Source: Martelella lutilitoris
GTDB taxonomy: Bacteria > Pseudomonadota > Alphaproteobacteria > Rhizobiales > Rhizobiaceae
DNA: 64,000 bases
Assembly: GCF_016598595.1 (NCBI RefSeq)
Contig: NZ_CP066786.1
Span: forward strand, 2,317,501-2,381,500
Reading direction: 5' to 3'
The notes beneath the pieces are model-generated. The model did no database searches and was not told the origin of the DNA. It saw only the letters and a program-made list of their open reading frames with translations. Shown here piece after piece: positions 50,227-58,582 of the stretch (its first letter is position 1; every line of letters begins with the position of its first letter). The translations under genes and the position numbers were made by a program.

Positions 50227-50348
50227 CTAGCGCATCGGCTCGAAAATCGGAATCGATTTTCGAAAAGAACGATGCGCAGATTCAATAAGTTAGAGCGTCC
50301 TTTGTGCGTCCTAAAGGACGCACGGCGCTCTAATCGCCCGATGATCTA
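50206..50348. repeat. 16-base inverted repeat enclosing type A copy 3
   Basis: TAGATCATCGGGCGAT at 50206-50221 is the exact reverse complement of ATCGCCCGATGATCTA at 50333-50348. The type A element lies between them almost without extra sequence, which suggests insertion of one repeat into another or a composite hairpin. Confidence 0.85.
50227..50333. repeat. RIME-like palindromic repeat, type A copy 3
   Basis: Same order as copy 2: CTAGCGCATCGG, palindrome CGAAAATCGGAATCGATTTTCG, linker GATTCAATAAGTTAGAGCG, palindrome GTGCGTCCTAAAGGACGCAC, end CGGCGCTCTAA. Compensating changes keep the second stem intact (GTCC-GAAT-GGAC in copy 2, GTCC-TAAA-GGAC here), which argues that the hairpin is conserved as structure. 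Confidence 0.85.
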
Positions 50349-50363
50349 AAGTCCTGAAGCGTC

Positions 50364-51890
50364 CTACTCGGCCGCATCCCGCCTTTCGGCCTCTTCCGCC
50401 GGCGCGTCCGGGTTCCCGCCCGCCGTCTGCCGGTCGAGATCGGGAAAGGCGACGATGCGCAGGCCGGCAAGACCGGTGTGCTGCACGATCAGCCCCTGCT
50501 CCTCGAACCAGTCGAGAAAGCGCCTGGCCCGGCGCGCCGAATGCGTGCCGTAGGCGCGCGCGATCATGGCGTCCGAGGGACAGGCATCGCCGGCGATCGC
50601 CGCCTTTGCCAGCATCAGGAACACGCCCTGCAGGTCTTCGGTGACATGCGCCAGCAGCGAGACCGCCATCTGCCATTGCTCGCTTTCCACCATCGCCGCG
50701 TCCGCGCCCGAACGGGCGATCGCGAGCCGGCGGCGGAATTCGTTCATGGCAAGCGGAGCGCCGGATATCCGTTTCATCCGACCGCGCATCAGGAAATCCT
50801 GGTAAAGCTCTGAATCAGAACGAAAAGCAGATTCCGGAGCGCCGGCGATCTCCGCCAGCGTCATCGCGATCCAGTCGTCCTTTTCCTCATCCGACATCGC
50901 CGGCGCACGGGGTCCGCGCGTCGGCGTCTCAGGCGCTTCGGCCTCTTCGGAAGACTTCGACAGCGCATCCATGATGTCGACGGTCGGGCGCGGACGCGGG
51001 GCCACCCGGCGCGGGGCCGAGGCCTGACGGGCCATATCTTCCGGATCCGGCGTGAAGATCAGATCCTCCACATCCTCCGGCTTTTCCGGCAACGGCATCA
51101 GCTTCGGACTGGAGGAGCGCGCGGAGGTTTCCACCGGCCCGATCGTGACCGGCAGCGGACGGCGCGACAGGGCCGGCCCGAGAGCGACGAAATTGCCGCG
51201 CTTCAGATCGCGAAACTGTTCGGCCTGGCGGCGATCCATGCCGAGAAGATCGGCCGCGCGCGCCATATCGATATCGAGAAAGGTCCGCCCCATCAGAAAA
51301 TTCGAGGCTTCCGCAGCGACATTCTTGGCAAGCTTGGCCAGCCGCTGGGTGGCGATGACGCCGGCAAGGCCGCGCTTTCGCCCGCGACACATCAGGTTGG
51401 TCATGGCCCCGAGTGAAAGCCGGCGCACCTCCTCGCTCACCTCGCCGCCGGCAGACGGGGCAAACATCTGCGCCTCGTCCACCACGGTCAGCACCGGATA
51501 CCAGTGGTCGCGGTCGGCATCGAAAAGCGCATTGAGGAAGACGGCGGCAGCGCGCATCTGGTCGTCGATCTCGAGACCTTCCAAAGTCAGCACGCAGGAA
51601 ACGCGATGCTGGCGGATGCGGTTTGCGATTCCGATCAGTTCGCCCTCCGAGCGCTCGGCATCGACGACGATATGGCCGAACGCGTCCGAAAGGGTGACGA
51701 AATCGCCCTCCGGATCGATCACCACCTGCTGCACCCATTTCGCCGACTGCTCCAGAAGCCGCCTGAGAAGGTGAGACTTTCCCGAACCGGAATTGCCCTG
51801 GACGAGAAGACGGGTCGCCAGCAGCTCCTCGATATCGAGTGTGGCCACGTCACCCGCCGATGTCGTTCCCATATCGATATCGACCTGCAC
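50364..51890 (-). CDS. HerA-like (DUF87) ATPase
   Basis: A 508-residue P-loop protein. DIEELLATRLLVQGNSGSGKSHLLRRLLEQSAKWVQQVVIDPEGDF holds Walker A (residues 32-39) and a HerA/FtsK-like strand; VLTVVDEAQMFAPSAGGEVSEEVRRLSLGAMTNLMCRGRKRGLAGVIATQRLAKL holds Walker B and sensor. The C-terminal 250 residues start with a proline-rich linker and include a helical block of unknown function ending with a winged-helix-like part. GTG at 51890 (M-QVDID) is preferred; ATG at 51872 is the alternative. HerA ATPases pump or unwind DNA, usually with NurA; no NurA gene is near, so the role is open. Confidence 0.8.
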   Translation of the reverse strand: MQVDIDMGTTSAGDVATLDIEELLATRLLVQGNSGSGKSHLLRRLLEQSAKWVQQVVIDPEGDFVTLSDAFGHIVVDAERSEGELIGIANRIRQHRVSCVLTLEGLEIDDQMRAAAVFLNALFDADRDHWYPVLTVVDEAQMFAPSAGGEVSEEVRRLSLGAMTNLMCRGRKRGLAGVIATQRLAKLAKNVAAEASNFLMGRTFLDIDMARAADLLGMDRRQAEQFRDLKRGNFVALGPALSRRPLPVTIGPVETSARSSSPKLMPLPEKPEDVEDLIFTPDPEDMARQASAPRRVAPRPRPTVDIMDALSKSSEEAEAPETPTRGPRAPAMSDEEKDDWIAMTLAEIAGAPESAFRSDSELYQDFLMRGRMKRISGAPLAMNEFRRRLAIARSGADAAMVESEQWQMAVSLLAHVTEDLQGVFLMLAKAAIAGDACPSDAMIARAYGTHSARRARRFLDWFEEQGLIVQHTGLAGLRIVAFPDLDRQTAGGNPDAPAEEAERRDAAE

Positions 51891-51967
51891 TTTTCGCCTT
51901 TGCCTTCTGTTCGGTGTTGCGCCCGTTTGTAACAGGTCATGAGCGCCCGTGCCGAGACCTCGCGTCG

Positions 51968-52699
51968 TTACCCACAGCTTTCCGGGGTGACGATCTTCAG
52001 CATCTCGTCGGGCAGGCCGAAGAGCGCGGCAAGGCCGGCCTGGCCGGAGCGCGTCAGCATCAATGCACGGCCCTCGGCGGCCGGCCGCAGCCAGTGACGC
52101 TCGCAGGAGCGCCGAAGCACCGCCGCGCCGAGCCAGCCGCCGATATGGGGGCGACGCTCGCTCCAGTCGAGACAGGTCCGGCAGAGCGGGCGCCGGCTGT
52201 TGCCGGCGGAGGAAAGCGAGATGCCGAACTCCGCGAGAAGCGCCTCTCCCTTGTCGGTCACCATGCCGGCATTGCCGTCGAAGACGACCGCGCCGGACCG
52301 CACCATCGAATCGGCGATGCCGACCGCGATCGCACCGGCCATGTGGTCGTAGCATGTGCGCGCCACCCTCAGCGCTTCCTCCTTCGGTCCTGTCGGGCGG
52401 TATCGCACGGGGCCGATGGCCGAGAGCAGGCTCAGATGTTCCAGCGTTTCGGCAACCTCCGCCGACGCCAGCCGGAAATAGCGATGCCTGCCCTGTTTTT
52501 CGACGGTGACCAGCTGACCATCCACGAGCCTGGACAGATGATTGCTCGCCGTCTGTGGTGAAACACCCGCGCATTCGGCAAGCTCGCCGGCCGTCAGCGC
52601 CCTGCCGCCCATGAGAGCCGCCAGGATATTGGCGCGCGAGACATCGCCGATGAGCGCGGCGACGGCGGCGAGCGTATTTCCCGAAACCATGTTTGTCAT
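51968..52699 (-). CDS. ArsR-type winged-helix regulator
   Basis: A 243-residue regulator. An N-terminal helix-turn-helix (LIGDVSRANILAALMGGRALTAGELAECAGVSPQTASNHLSRLVDGQLVTVEKQGRHRYFRLASAEVAETLEHL) is typical of ArsR; the C-terminal 150 residues include CYDHMAGAIAVGIADSM and a cysteine-containing RPLCRTCLDWSERRPHIGGWLGAAVLRRSCERHW block that recalls a group of larger ArsR-like proteins. The cysteines and His might bind metal or sense redox state, but this is not established. ATG 52699 is chosen over a TTG at 52708. It is followed by the HerA-like gene on the same strand. Confidence 0.88.
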   Translation of the reverse strand: MTNMVSGNTLAAVAALIGDVSRANILAALMGGRALTAGELAECAGVSPQTASNHLSRLVDGQLVTVEKQGRHRYFRLASAEVAETLEHLSLLSAIGPVRYRPTGPKEEALRVARTCYDHMAGAIAVGIADSMVRSGAVVFDGNAGMVTDKGEALLAEFGISLSSAGNSRRPLCRTCLDWSERRPHIGGWLGAAVLRRSCERHWLRPAAEGRALMLTRSGQAGLAALFGLPDEMLKIVTPESCG

Positions 52700-52816
52700 G
52701 ACGCTCAATCTACCACCGCAAACCGCCGCCGTCAGCGTCCGTTACTTCGTTCCCGATCGAAGCATGCGCGAATGCAGACGGGCTATTGCCTTCGTTTCCA
52801 ACCGAAGGAAAAGACC

Positions 52817-53026
52817 ATGCATGAGACCGTGATCGCCAAGCCCCGCTCCCTACCCACGAAGATCGCCACAGGCGCCCGCAATCTGGCGAGACTGATCTTC
52901 ATCCGCTGGCCGCAGCGTCGCCGGCAGCGGCTGCAACTCCTCGAACTGACCGACGAGCGGCTGCGCGATATAGGGATCGAGCCGCATCAGGCGCGACAGG
53001 AGGCAAGCCGCCCATTCTGGGACTAG
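52817..53026 (+). CDS. DUF1127 small protein
   Basis: A 69-residue basic protein. The C-terminal half RQRLQLLELTDERLRDIGIEPHQARQEASRPFW is the DUF1127 (YjiS-like) motif. In rhizobia short DUF1127 proteins have been connected with RNA binding and phosphate or carbon metabolism; this one has a longer N-terminus. AAGGAA precedes the ATG at 52817. It converges with mntR, the two stops overlapping by 4 bases. Confidence 0.88.
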   Translation: MHETVIAKPRSLPTKIATGARNLARLIFIRWPQRRRQRLQLLELTDERLRDIGIEPHQARQEASRPFWD

Positions 53027-53439
53027 CCCTTCCTCAAAAACGCCTCGAAGGCCGTGAGAGTCTCGTCGGAGACATGATGCTCGATGCCTTCGGCGTCGAG
53101 CTCGGCGGCCTCTTTGGGAACCCCGATCGCCAGAAGCAGATCGAAAACCAGCGCGTGGCGAATACGGGCCTTCTCGGCCATGGCCTCGCCGGCCTCCGTC
53201 AGAAACACGCCGCGATAGGGCCGCGATGTCGCAAGCCCCTCGCGCTTCAGCCGGGAAACGGCCTTTGCCGCCGTCGGATGGGCAATGCCCATGGCTCTGG
53301 CGATATCGACCAGTCGCGCCTCGCCGTGCTCATCCGTCAGGTCGGCGATCAGCTCCGTATAGTCCTCCAGAAGCGCCGAGGCGCGCTCCGAGCGGGCCTT
53401 GGAGAAACGATCCGCCTGGCTCTCGGGTCCGTCGCTCAT
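53023..53439 (-). CDS. mntR: Manganese-responsive regulator MntR (DtxR family)
   Basis: A 138-residue DtxR-type regulator. The helix-turn-helix is in ARLVDIARAMGIAHPTAAKAVSRLKREGLATSRPYRGVFLTEAG, and the dimer/metal domain includes KARIRHALVFDLLLAIGVPKEAAELDAEGIEHHVSDETL with the conserved Glu-His-His (EGIEHHVS) ligands. It lacks a C-terminal SH3 domain, as MntR proteins do. I chose ATG 53439 with AGAGGCAG upstream. It is divergent from mntH, and the palindrome in the mntH promoter is its likely operator. Confidence 0.92.
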   Translation of the reverse strand: MSDGPESQADRFSKARSERASALLEDYTELIADLTDEHGEARLVDIARAMGIAHPTAAKAVSRLKREGLATSRPYRGVFLTEAGEAMAEKARIRHALVFDLLLAIGVPKEAAELDAEGIEHHVSDETLTAFEAFLRKG

Positions 53440-53611
53440 GTCGCTGCCTCTTCCTTCTGCCCGAAGACCGCATCTGCCGCAAACGCGCTTCGCCTCGTCT
53501 CTTCGTTCCCGCGATCGCGCGGTCGAGAACAAACCGGCCTTGCCCGCCGCAACACGCGCAAAGCCGCCGCGCCGCAGGGCGCGTCACGGCATTGCCAACA
53601 AAGCCGCCCCA

Positions 53612-53633
53612 ATATGGCGGAATTGCGCCATAT
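53612..53633. promoter_or_regulatory. Palindrome between mntR and mntH
   Basis: ATATGGCG and CGCCATAT form a perfect 8-base inverted repeat with the spacer GAATTG. It lies 170 bases from the mntR start and 150 from mntH. It differs from the MntR-like box at 53733 and may be a site for another regulator or a structural element. Confidence 0.5.
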
Positions 53634-53720
53634 CACACTTTCAAGCCCAGGCTAAACTGTGTCATCGCAATATTAGGCGGAACCGAAGCGACGGGAAAGG
53701 CTTTTCGGTTATAACGCCGA

Positions 53721-53748
53721 TTGACAAAAATGTAGCCTTGGCTATATT
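53721..53748 (+). promoter_or_regulatory. mntH: mntH promoter with MntR-type operator
   Basis: TTGACA at 53721-53726 and TATATT at 53743-53748 are 16 bases apart. Between them and reaching into the -10 lies TAGCC-TT-GGCTA (53733-53744) in the context ATGTAGCCTTGGCTATAT, close to known MntR boxes of the form ATAGC..GCTAT. Binding there would block RNA polymerase when manganese is plentiful. Confidence 0.8.
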
Positions 53749-53786
53749 CATAATCATTCCAATTGTGATTTTGCGCCAGTTCCAGA

Positions 53787-55100
53787 ATGCCAGACACCCA
53801 ATCCAGACGTCCCTCCCTGAGTGAGCGCACCAATACGGCGATCGAGCAGGCCATGGCTTCCGGCCGCGTCAGGCCGCGCTCCGCGCTGCTCTTCGTCGGC
53901 CCGGCCGTCATCGCCTCCATCGCCTATGTCGATCCCGGCAATTACGCGACCAACATCCAGGCGGGCGCCGGCTATGGCTATACCCTGTTGTGGGTGGTGC
54001 TGTTCGCCAATCTGATCGCCATGCTGTTCCAGGGCCTCTCCGCCAAGCTCGGCATCGTCACCGGCCGCAACCTGGCCGAGGTCTGTCGCGACGAGTTTTC
54101 CAAGCCCGTCGTCATCCTGATGTGGATCGTCAGCGAGATCGCCGCCATGGCGACCGACCTTGCCGAGTTCCTCGGCGGCGCCATCGGGCTCGCGCTGCTG
54201 TTCGACATGCCGCTGATGGCGGGCATGGGCGTCACCGCGATCGTCACCTATGGCATCCTGCTGCTCGAACGGCGCGGCTTTCGTCCGATGGAGCTGATCA
54301 TCGGCGCGCTGATCGGCGTGATCAGCCTTTGCTATATCGTCGAACTGTTCATCGCCCCGATCGCCTGGGGCGAAGCCGCCTTCCACGTTGTCAGGCCCGA
54401 AATACCCGACGCGACCGCGCTTGCGATCGCCGTCGGCATTATCGGCGCGACCGTGATGCCGCACGCCGTGTTCCTGCATTCGGGCCTCACCCAGCACCGC
54501 ATCAAGATCGGCAACGAGGCCGACCGCCGCCGCGTGCTGCGCTTTTCCAACACCGAGGTAGTGGTGGCGCTTGCCGTGGCCGGCGTGGTCAACATGGCGA
54601 TGGTGATGATGGCGGCAAGCGCCTTCCACAAGGGCCACAGCGAGGTCGCGGAGATCGAGACCGCCTACCACATGCTGACGCCGCTTCTCGGCGGCGCGGC
54701 CGCCGGCGCCTTCCTGATCTCGCTGATCGCCTCGGGCATCTCGAGCTCGGTTGTCGGCACCATGGCGGGACAGATGATCATGCAGGGTTTTGTCGGTTTC
54801 CGTATTCCGATCTGGCTGCGCCGGCTGATCACCATGGCGCCGGCTTTCGTGGTCGTGGCGCTCGGCGTCAACGCGACGGAAGCGCTCGTGGTCAGCCAGA
54901 TCATCCTGTCGATCGCGCTGCCTGTGCCGATGATCTCATTGGTGATCTTTACCCGCAGCCGCGCGATCATGGGCGATTATGCCAATGGCCGGCTGATCGG
55001 CGCGCTGGCGATCCTCGGCGCGCTCGCCGTGCTCTCGCTCAACATCGTGCTGCTGGCGCAAACCTTCGGCGTTCCGATTCCGGGGCTTGCGGCCGGCTAA
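53787..55100 (+). CDS. mntH: Nramp-type manganese transporter
   Basis: A 437-residue proton-coupled divalent metal importer with about eleven hydrophobic segments. Transmembrane 1 has the metal motif DPGNYATN, and transmembrane 6 has [12 protein letters not shown] (MPH.) as in MntH and other Nramp proteins; the conserved loop [23 protein letters not shown] is intact. The ATG at 53787 is not preceded by a strong ribosome-binding site. Regulation by MntR is suggested by the operator in the promoter and the divergent mntR gene. It converges on murI, overlapping it by 4 bases. Confidence 0.95.
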   Translation: MPDTQSRRPSLSERTNTAIEQAMASGRVRPRSALLFVGPAVIASIAYVDPGNYATNIQAGAGYGYTLLWVVLFANLIAMLFQGLSAKLGIVTGRNLAEVCRDEFSKPVVILMWIVSEIAAMATDLAEFLGGAIGLALLFDMPLMAGMGVTAIVTYGILLLERRGFRPMELIIGALIGVISLCYIVELFIAPIAWGEAAFHVVRPEIPDATALAIAVGIIGATVMPHAVFLHSGLTQHRIKIGNEADRRRVLRFSNTEVVVALAVAGVVNMAMVMMAASAFHKGHSEVAEIETAYHMLTPLLGGAAAGAFLISLIASGISSSVVGTMAGQMIMQGFVGFRIPIWLRRLITMAPAFVVVALGVNATEALVVSQIILSIALPVPMISLVIFTRSRAIMGDYANGRLIGALAILGALAVLSLNIVLLAQTFGVPIPGLAAG

Positions 55101-55912
55101 ACCTCCGCCGCGTCGGCGACGATCAGTCCGAAGCCCTGCATCAACCGCTTGATCTCCGCTCGAACATCGCTGCCGGTGAAGATCGCGACGTCGCGGTTCA
55201 CCCCCTCGATCGCCGCAGACGGCCGCTCGCCCAGAACCCGTCTGGCCTGCAGCGCAATCGCCTCCGCCGGGTTGAGCCAGTCGACCGGCCACGGCGCAAG
55301 CTTTCGGAAACGGTTGGCAAGGAAGGGATAATGCGTGCAGGCGAGCACGACGATATCGGTACGACGGCCGTCTTCCTCCACGAAGCAGGGCGCGATTTCC
55401 GCCCACAAGGCCTCGTCCGAAACCACGCCGCCGCTGATATAGGACTCTGCAAGAGCGGCCAGATATTTCGAGCCGACCAGCCGCGCATGGCAATGGGCGG
55501 CGAAGCTTTCGATCAGCGCGCGGGTGTAATCGCGTTTGACTGTCGCCGGCGTCGCCAGAACCGAGATCAGCCCCGAAGCGGTGCGTTCGGCCGCCGGCTT
55601 GATCGCCGGAACCGTGCCGACGAAATCGGTTGCCGGAAACCGGGCGCGCAGCGCGCTTCCGGCAAGCGTGAAGGCGGTATTGCAGGCGATGATGACGCAG
55701 GCCGGACGGATATCTTCGAGCAGGCGCTCGAACAGCGCCAGAAGATGGGCCAGCAGCGCCTCCTCCGGCCAGTCGCCATAGGGAAAGGCGGCATTGTCGG
55801 CGACATAGACGAAGCGCCGATCCGGCATCAGCATGCGCGCCTCGCGCAGCACGGTCAGCCCGCCTATGCCGGAATCGAAGACCAGGACCGGACCTTCGGC
55901 CGCCTCAGCCAT
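55097..55912 (-). CDS. murI: Glutamate racemase
   Basis: A 271-residue cofactor-independent racemase that makes D-glutamate for peptidoglycan. The N-terminal [17 protein letters not shown], the first catalytic cysteine in [10 protein letters not shown] and the second in [11 protein letters not shown] are all present, as are GTVPAIKPA and FVGTVP-type residues. It starts inside the end of the RNA methyltransferase gene (8-base overlap), so the two are coupled. Length is usual for proteobacterial MurI. Confidence 0.95.
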   Translation of the reverse strand: MAEAAEGPVLVFDSGIGGLTVLREARMLMPDRRFVYVADNAAFPYGDWPEEALLAHLLALFERLLEDIRPACVIIACNTAFTLAGSALRARFPATDFVGTVPAIKPAAERTASGLISVLATPATVKRDYTRALIESFAAHCHARLVGSKYLAALAESYISGGVVSDEALWAEIAPCFVEEDGRRTDIVVLACTHYPFLANRFRKLAPWPVDWLNPAEAIALQARRVLGERPSAAIEGVNRDVAIFTGSDVRAEIKRLMQGFGLIVADAAEV

Positions 55913-56714
55913 CGCTGCCCTCGCCGCCGCGCGGGTTCTTGCGGCTGTATCTGTCGAGCGAGGAGATCACCCCGCGCAGAAGATGGATTTCCTGCATGCT
56001 CATGGCGCGGCGGGTGAACACCGAACGCAGATTGTCGATCATCCGCGGCTTCTTGTCGGCCGGGCGGAAATAGCCGCGGGCATCGAGCGCCTCTTCCAGA
56101 TGGTCGAAGAAACCGAAGAGATCCTGTTTCGTCGCGGGCGTCTGCTCGACCGCCTGGAACGGCGTCTGGCTTTCGTCCTCCATGCCGGATTTCATCCACT
56201 CGTAGGACATCAGCAACACGGCCTGGGCAATGTTGAGCGAGGCAAAGGCCGGGTTGACCGGAAAGGTGACGATCTCGTCTGCCATGCCGACCTCCTCATT
56301 GTTGAGGCCCCAGCGTTCGCGGCCGAAGAGGATGCCGGTGCGCTCGCCGCCGCGATAGCGCGTTCGCAGCGTGCGGGCGGCAACGCTCGGTCCCCTCACC
56401 GGCTTGAACCCGTCCCGGCTTCTCGCCGTCGTGGCGTAGACGAAGTTGAGGTCGGAAATCGCATCGGCGAGGGTCCCGTGCACCGTCGCGCCGTCAATCA
56501 CATGGTCGGCCTTGGAGGCTGCGGCGCGGGCCGTATCGCTCGGCCAGCCGTCGCGCGGGTCGACAAGGCGCAGTTCGGCAAGCCCGAAATTCGCCATGGC
56601 GCGCGCCACCATGCCGATGTTCTCGCCCAGCTGCGGGTTTACCAGAATGATCACCGGACCTTCGGCGATGAGCGGAAGCTCGCTGTTCGTGCCTGCCATG
56701 GCATCCTTCTTCAT
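55905..56714 (-). CDS. SpoU-type RNA 2'-O-methyltransferase (TrmJ-like)
   Basis: A 269-residue SPOUT methyltransferase. [38 protein letters not shown] is the motif 1 of TrmH/TrmJ proteins, [47 protein letters not shown] holds motifs 2 and 3 with the knot that binds S-adenosylmethionine. The C-terminal extension of about 90 residues is typical of TrmJ, which methylates position 32 of several tRNAs; an rRNA target is also possible. ATG 56714 or 56699 can both serve as start. murI follows with an overlap. Confidence 0.88.
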   Translation of the reverse strand: MKKDAMAGTNSELPLIAEGPVIILVNPQLGENIGMVARAMANFGLAELRLVDPRDGWPSDTARAAASKADHVIDGATVHGTLADAISDLNFVYATTARSRDGFKPVRGPSVAARTLRTRYRGGERTGILFGRERWGLNNEEVGMADEIVTFPVNPAFASLNIAQAVLLMSYEWMKSGMEDESQTPFQAVEQTPATKQDLFGFFDHLEEALDARGYFRPADKKPRMIDNLRSVFTRRAMSMQEIHLLRGVISSLDRYSRKNPRGGEGSDG

Positions 56715-56772
56715 TTCGATCGATTGCAGCGGCTTATCGCTCCGCAGGCCGGTGAATGCAAGAAAAACGCCG

Positions 56773-57213
56773 TCAATCCGGCAAGGTCATGCGGCCGTCC
56801 GCATCAAGGGGCGAGAACGGATTATAGGCGACTTCCCAGAGATGCCCCTCCGGATCGGCGAAATAGCCGCTGTAGCCGCCCCAGAACACCGCCTCGCCCG
56901 GCTTGACCACCGTCGCGCCGCACTGTTCGGCAAAGGCGATGGTTTCATCCACCGCCTTCTCGGAGGAAACATTGTAGGCAAGCGCTACGCCCGAAAATGC
57001 GGGCCGTTCCGCCGCAATGCCTGTCAGCCTCGCATCTTCCGCCAGCGCCCTGCGCCCGAAAAGACCGAGCACAATGCCGTCGAGCCTGAAGAAGCTCACG
57101 CCCTCCTGCGAGGCCGATGACCGCTTCCAGCCGAGCCGCTCATAAAAGGCGGTTGCCGCCGGCAGATCGTCGACGCCGAGTGTGATCATGCTTATCCTGC
57201 GCTCAAGGCCCAT
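56773..57213 (-). CDS. VOC-family protein (glyoxalase/dioxygenase superfamily)
   Basis: A 146-residue single VOC module. ITLGVDDLPAATAFYERLGWKRSSASQEGVSFFRLDGIVLGLFGRRALAEDA is followed by GATVVKPGEAVFWGGYSGYFADPEGHLWEVAYNPF, where the late Glu (LWEVAYNP) is the usual metal ligand position. The family includes glyoxalases, fosfomycin-resistance enzymes and dioxygenases; the sequence does not choose among them. The ATG at 57213 has CGGGAG upstream. It is unrelated to the catechol dioxygenase in this window apart from the fold. Confidence 0.85.
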   Translation of the reverse strand: MGLERRISMITLGVDDLPAATAFYERLGWKRSSASQEGVSFFRLDGIVLGLFGRRALAEDARLTGIAAERPAFSGVALAYNVSSEKAVDETIAFAEQCGATVVKPGEAVFWGGYSGYFADPEGHLWEVAYNPFSPLDADGRMTLPD

Positions 57214-57426
57214 CCCAAACTCCCGATAATATCTATTTTGTTCTTCATATGTTCTCACGAATTCACATGGCAGGCTACAGGAAATGGAGCCGTCCTGGAG
57301 AAAACTTTCTCCGCTTGACGCCGGGTTGAGGTCCAAACTGGGCGAACAAAATACGGTAAAATATTACCTCAATCACAAGTCATTGAAAAATATACAGAAT
57401 TCATTTCTTCAGTCACGCAATTGCGC

Positions 57427-57455
57427 TTGACGTTCAGCAAAGCGCGCTCTATACA
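57427..57455 (+). promoter_or_regulatory. Promoter of rplM-rpsI
   Basis: TTGACG (57427-57432) and TATACA (57450-57455) with an exact 17-base spacer lie 109 bases before the rplM start. The roughly 210 bases upstream of it, back to the VOC gene, are AT-richer than average and hold no gene that I can support. The 100-base untranslated leader could carry ribosomal-protein feedback, but I see no defined structure. Confidence 0.85.
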
Positions 57456-57563
57456 ACCGCCAACATATGCGCATCCCGCATCTGTTACCGCTTGGATACG
57501 CCAAGCAAAGCAACAAGAAACGTCCGTCCCTCGGGATCGGATTGAATTTGAGAGTATCAGAAA

Positions 57564-58028
57564 ATGGTTACCTTCTCCCAGAAGCCTGAAGAGGTGGTGA
57601 AGAAGTGGGTCGTGATCGATGCCGAAGGCCTCGTCCTCGGCCGTCTCGCTTCGCTCGTCGCCATGCGTCTTCGCGGCAAGCACAAAGCCACCTACACCCC
57701 GCATGTCGATGATGGCGACAATGTCATCGTCATCAATGCCGAAAAGGTCGCGATGACCGGCAAGAAGTACAATGACAAGATGTACTACTGGCACACCGGT
57801 TACCCCGGCGGCATCAAGGAGCGCAATGCGCGCCAGATCATCGAGGGCCGCTTCCCCGAGCGCGTCATCGAGAAGGCTGTCGAGCGCATGATTCCGCGCG
57901 GCCCGCTTGGCCGCCGCCAGATGAAGAACCTGCGCGTTTACGCCGGCACCAACCATCCGCATGAAGCCCAGCAGCCCGAAGTTCTCGACGTTGCCAAGCT
58001 CAACAAGAAGAATGTAAGGAGCGCTTAA
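57564..58028 (+). CDS. rplM: Ribosomal protein L13
   Basis: A 154-residue large-subunit protein. [80 protein letters not shown] is the standard L13 sequence, and [31 protein letters not shown] is the signature. It is one of the first proteins added to the 50S subunit. It shares one base (TAATG) with rpsI, the universal partner gene, and is driven by the promoter at 57427-57455. Confidence 0.98.
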   Translation: MVTFSQKPEEVVKKWVVIDAEGLVLGRLASLVAMRLRGKHKATYTPHVDDGDNVIVINAEKVAMTGKKYNDKMYYWHTGYPGGIKERNARQIIEGRFPERVIEKAVERMIPRGPLGRRQMKNLRVYAGTNHPHEAQQPEVLDVAKLNKKNVRSA

Positions 58029-58507
58029 TGGCTGACCTGTCCGATCTGAAGACGCTTGGCGATGTCGCCACGGCCTCCGAAGCCCCCGCAGCCCCCGTTC
58101 ACGAACGCAAGGTTGACGATCTCGGCCGCGCCTATGCCACCGGCAAGCGCAAGGACGCCGTCGCCCGCGTGTGGGTGAAGGCCGGTTCCGGCAAGATCAC
58201 CGTCAACGGCAAGGATTTCACCGAATATTTCGGTCGCCCGGTTCTGCAGATGATCCTGCAGCAGCCGATCGTGCTGACGTCGCGTGCCGGCCAGTTCGAC
58301 ATCGTCGCGACGGTCACCGGCGGTGGCCTTTCCGGTCAGGCAGGCGCCGTGCGTCACGGCATCTCCAAGGCTCTGACCTATTTCGAGCCGGAACTGCGCG
58401 GCATCCTGAAGAAGAACGGCTTCCTCACCCGCGACAGCCGCGTCGTCGAGCGCAAGAAGTACGGCCGCGCGAAAGCCCGCCGTTCGTTCCAGTTCTCCAA
58501 GCGCTGA
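58028..58507 (+). CDS. rpsI: Ribosomal protein S9
   Basis: A 159-residue small-subunit protein. An N-terminal extension of about 30 residues (usual in Hyphomicrobiales) precedes the core [43 protein letters not shown]; the signature [22 protein letters not shown] and the C-terminal [25 protein letters not shown], whose last Lys-Arg reaches the P-site tRNA, are complete. It is translated from an ATG overlapping the rplM stop. A strong terminator follows 26 bases downstream. Confidence 0.98.
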   Translation: MADLSDLKTLGDVATASEAPAAPVHERKVDDLGRAYATGKRKDAVARVWVKAGSGKITVNGKDFTEYFGRPVLQMILQQPIVLTSRAGQFDIVATVTGGGLSGQAGAVRHGISKALTYFEPELRGILKKNGFLTRDSRVVERKKYGRAKARRSFQFSKR

Positions 58508-58532
58508 TTTCAAAAGCCCCTTGCAATTATCG

Positions 58533-58559
58533 AAAAGGGCCGCAATCGCGGCCCTTTTT
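58533..58559 (+). terminator. Rho-independent terminator after rpsI
   Basis: GGGCCGC (58537-58543) pairs with GCGGCCC (58548-58554), extended by four A-T pairs, and ends in a TTTTT run. It can also act for lpxB from the other strand. Confidence 0.92.
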
Positions 58560-58582
58560 GCTGTCCGAGTCTGCGGGTCCGG

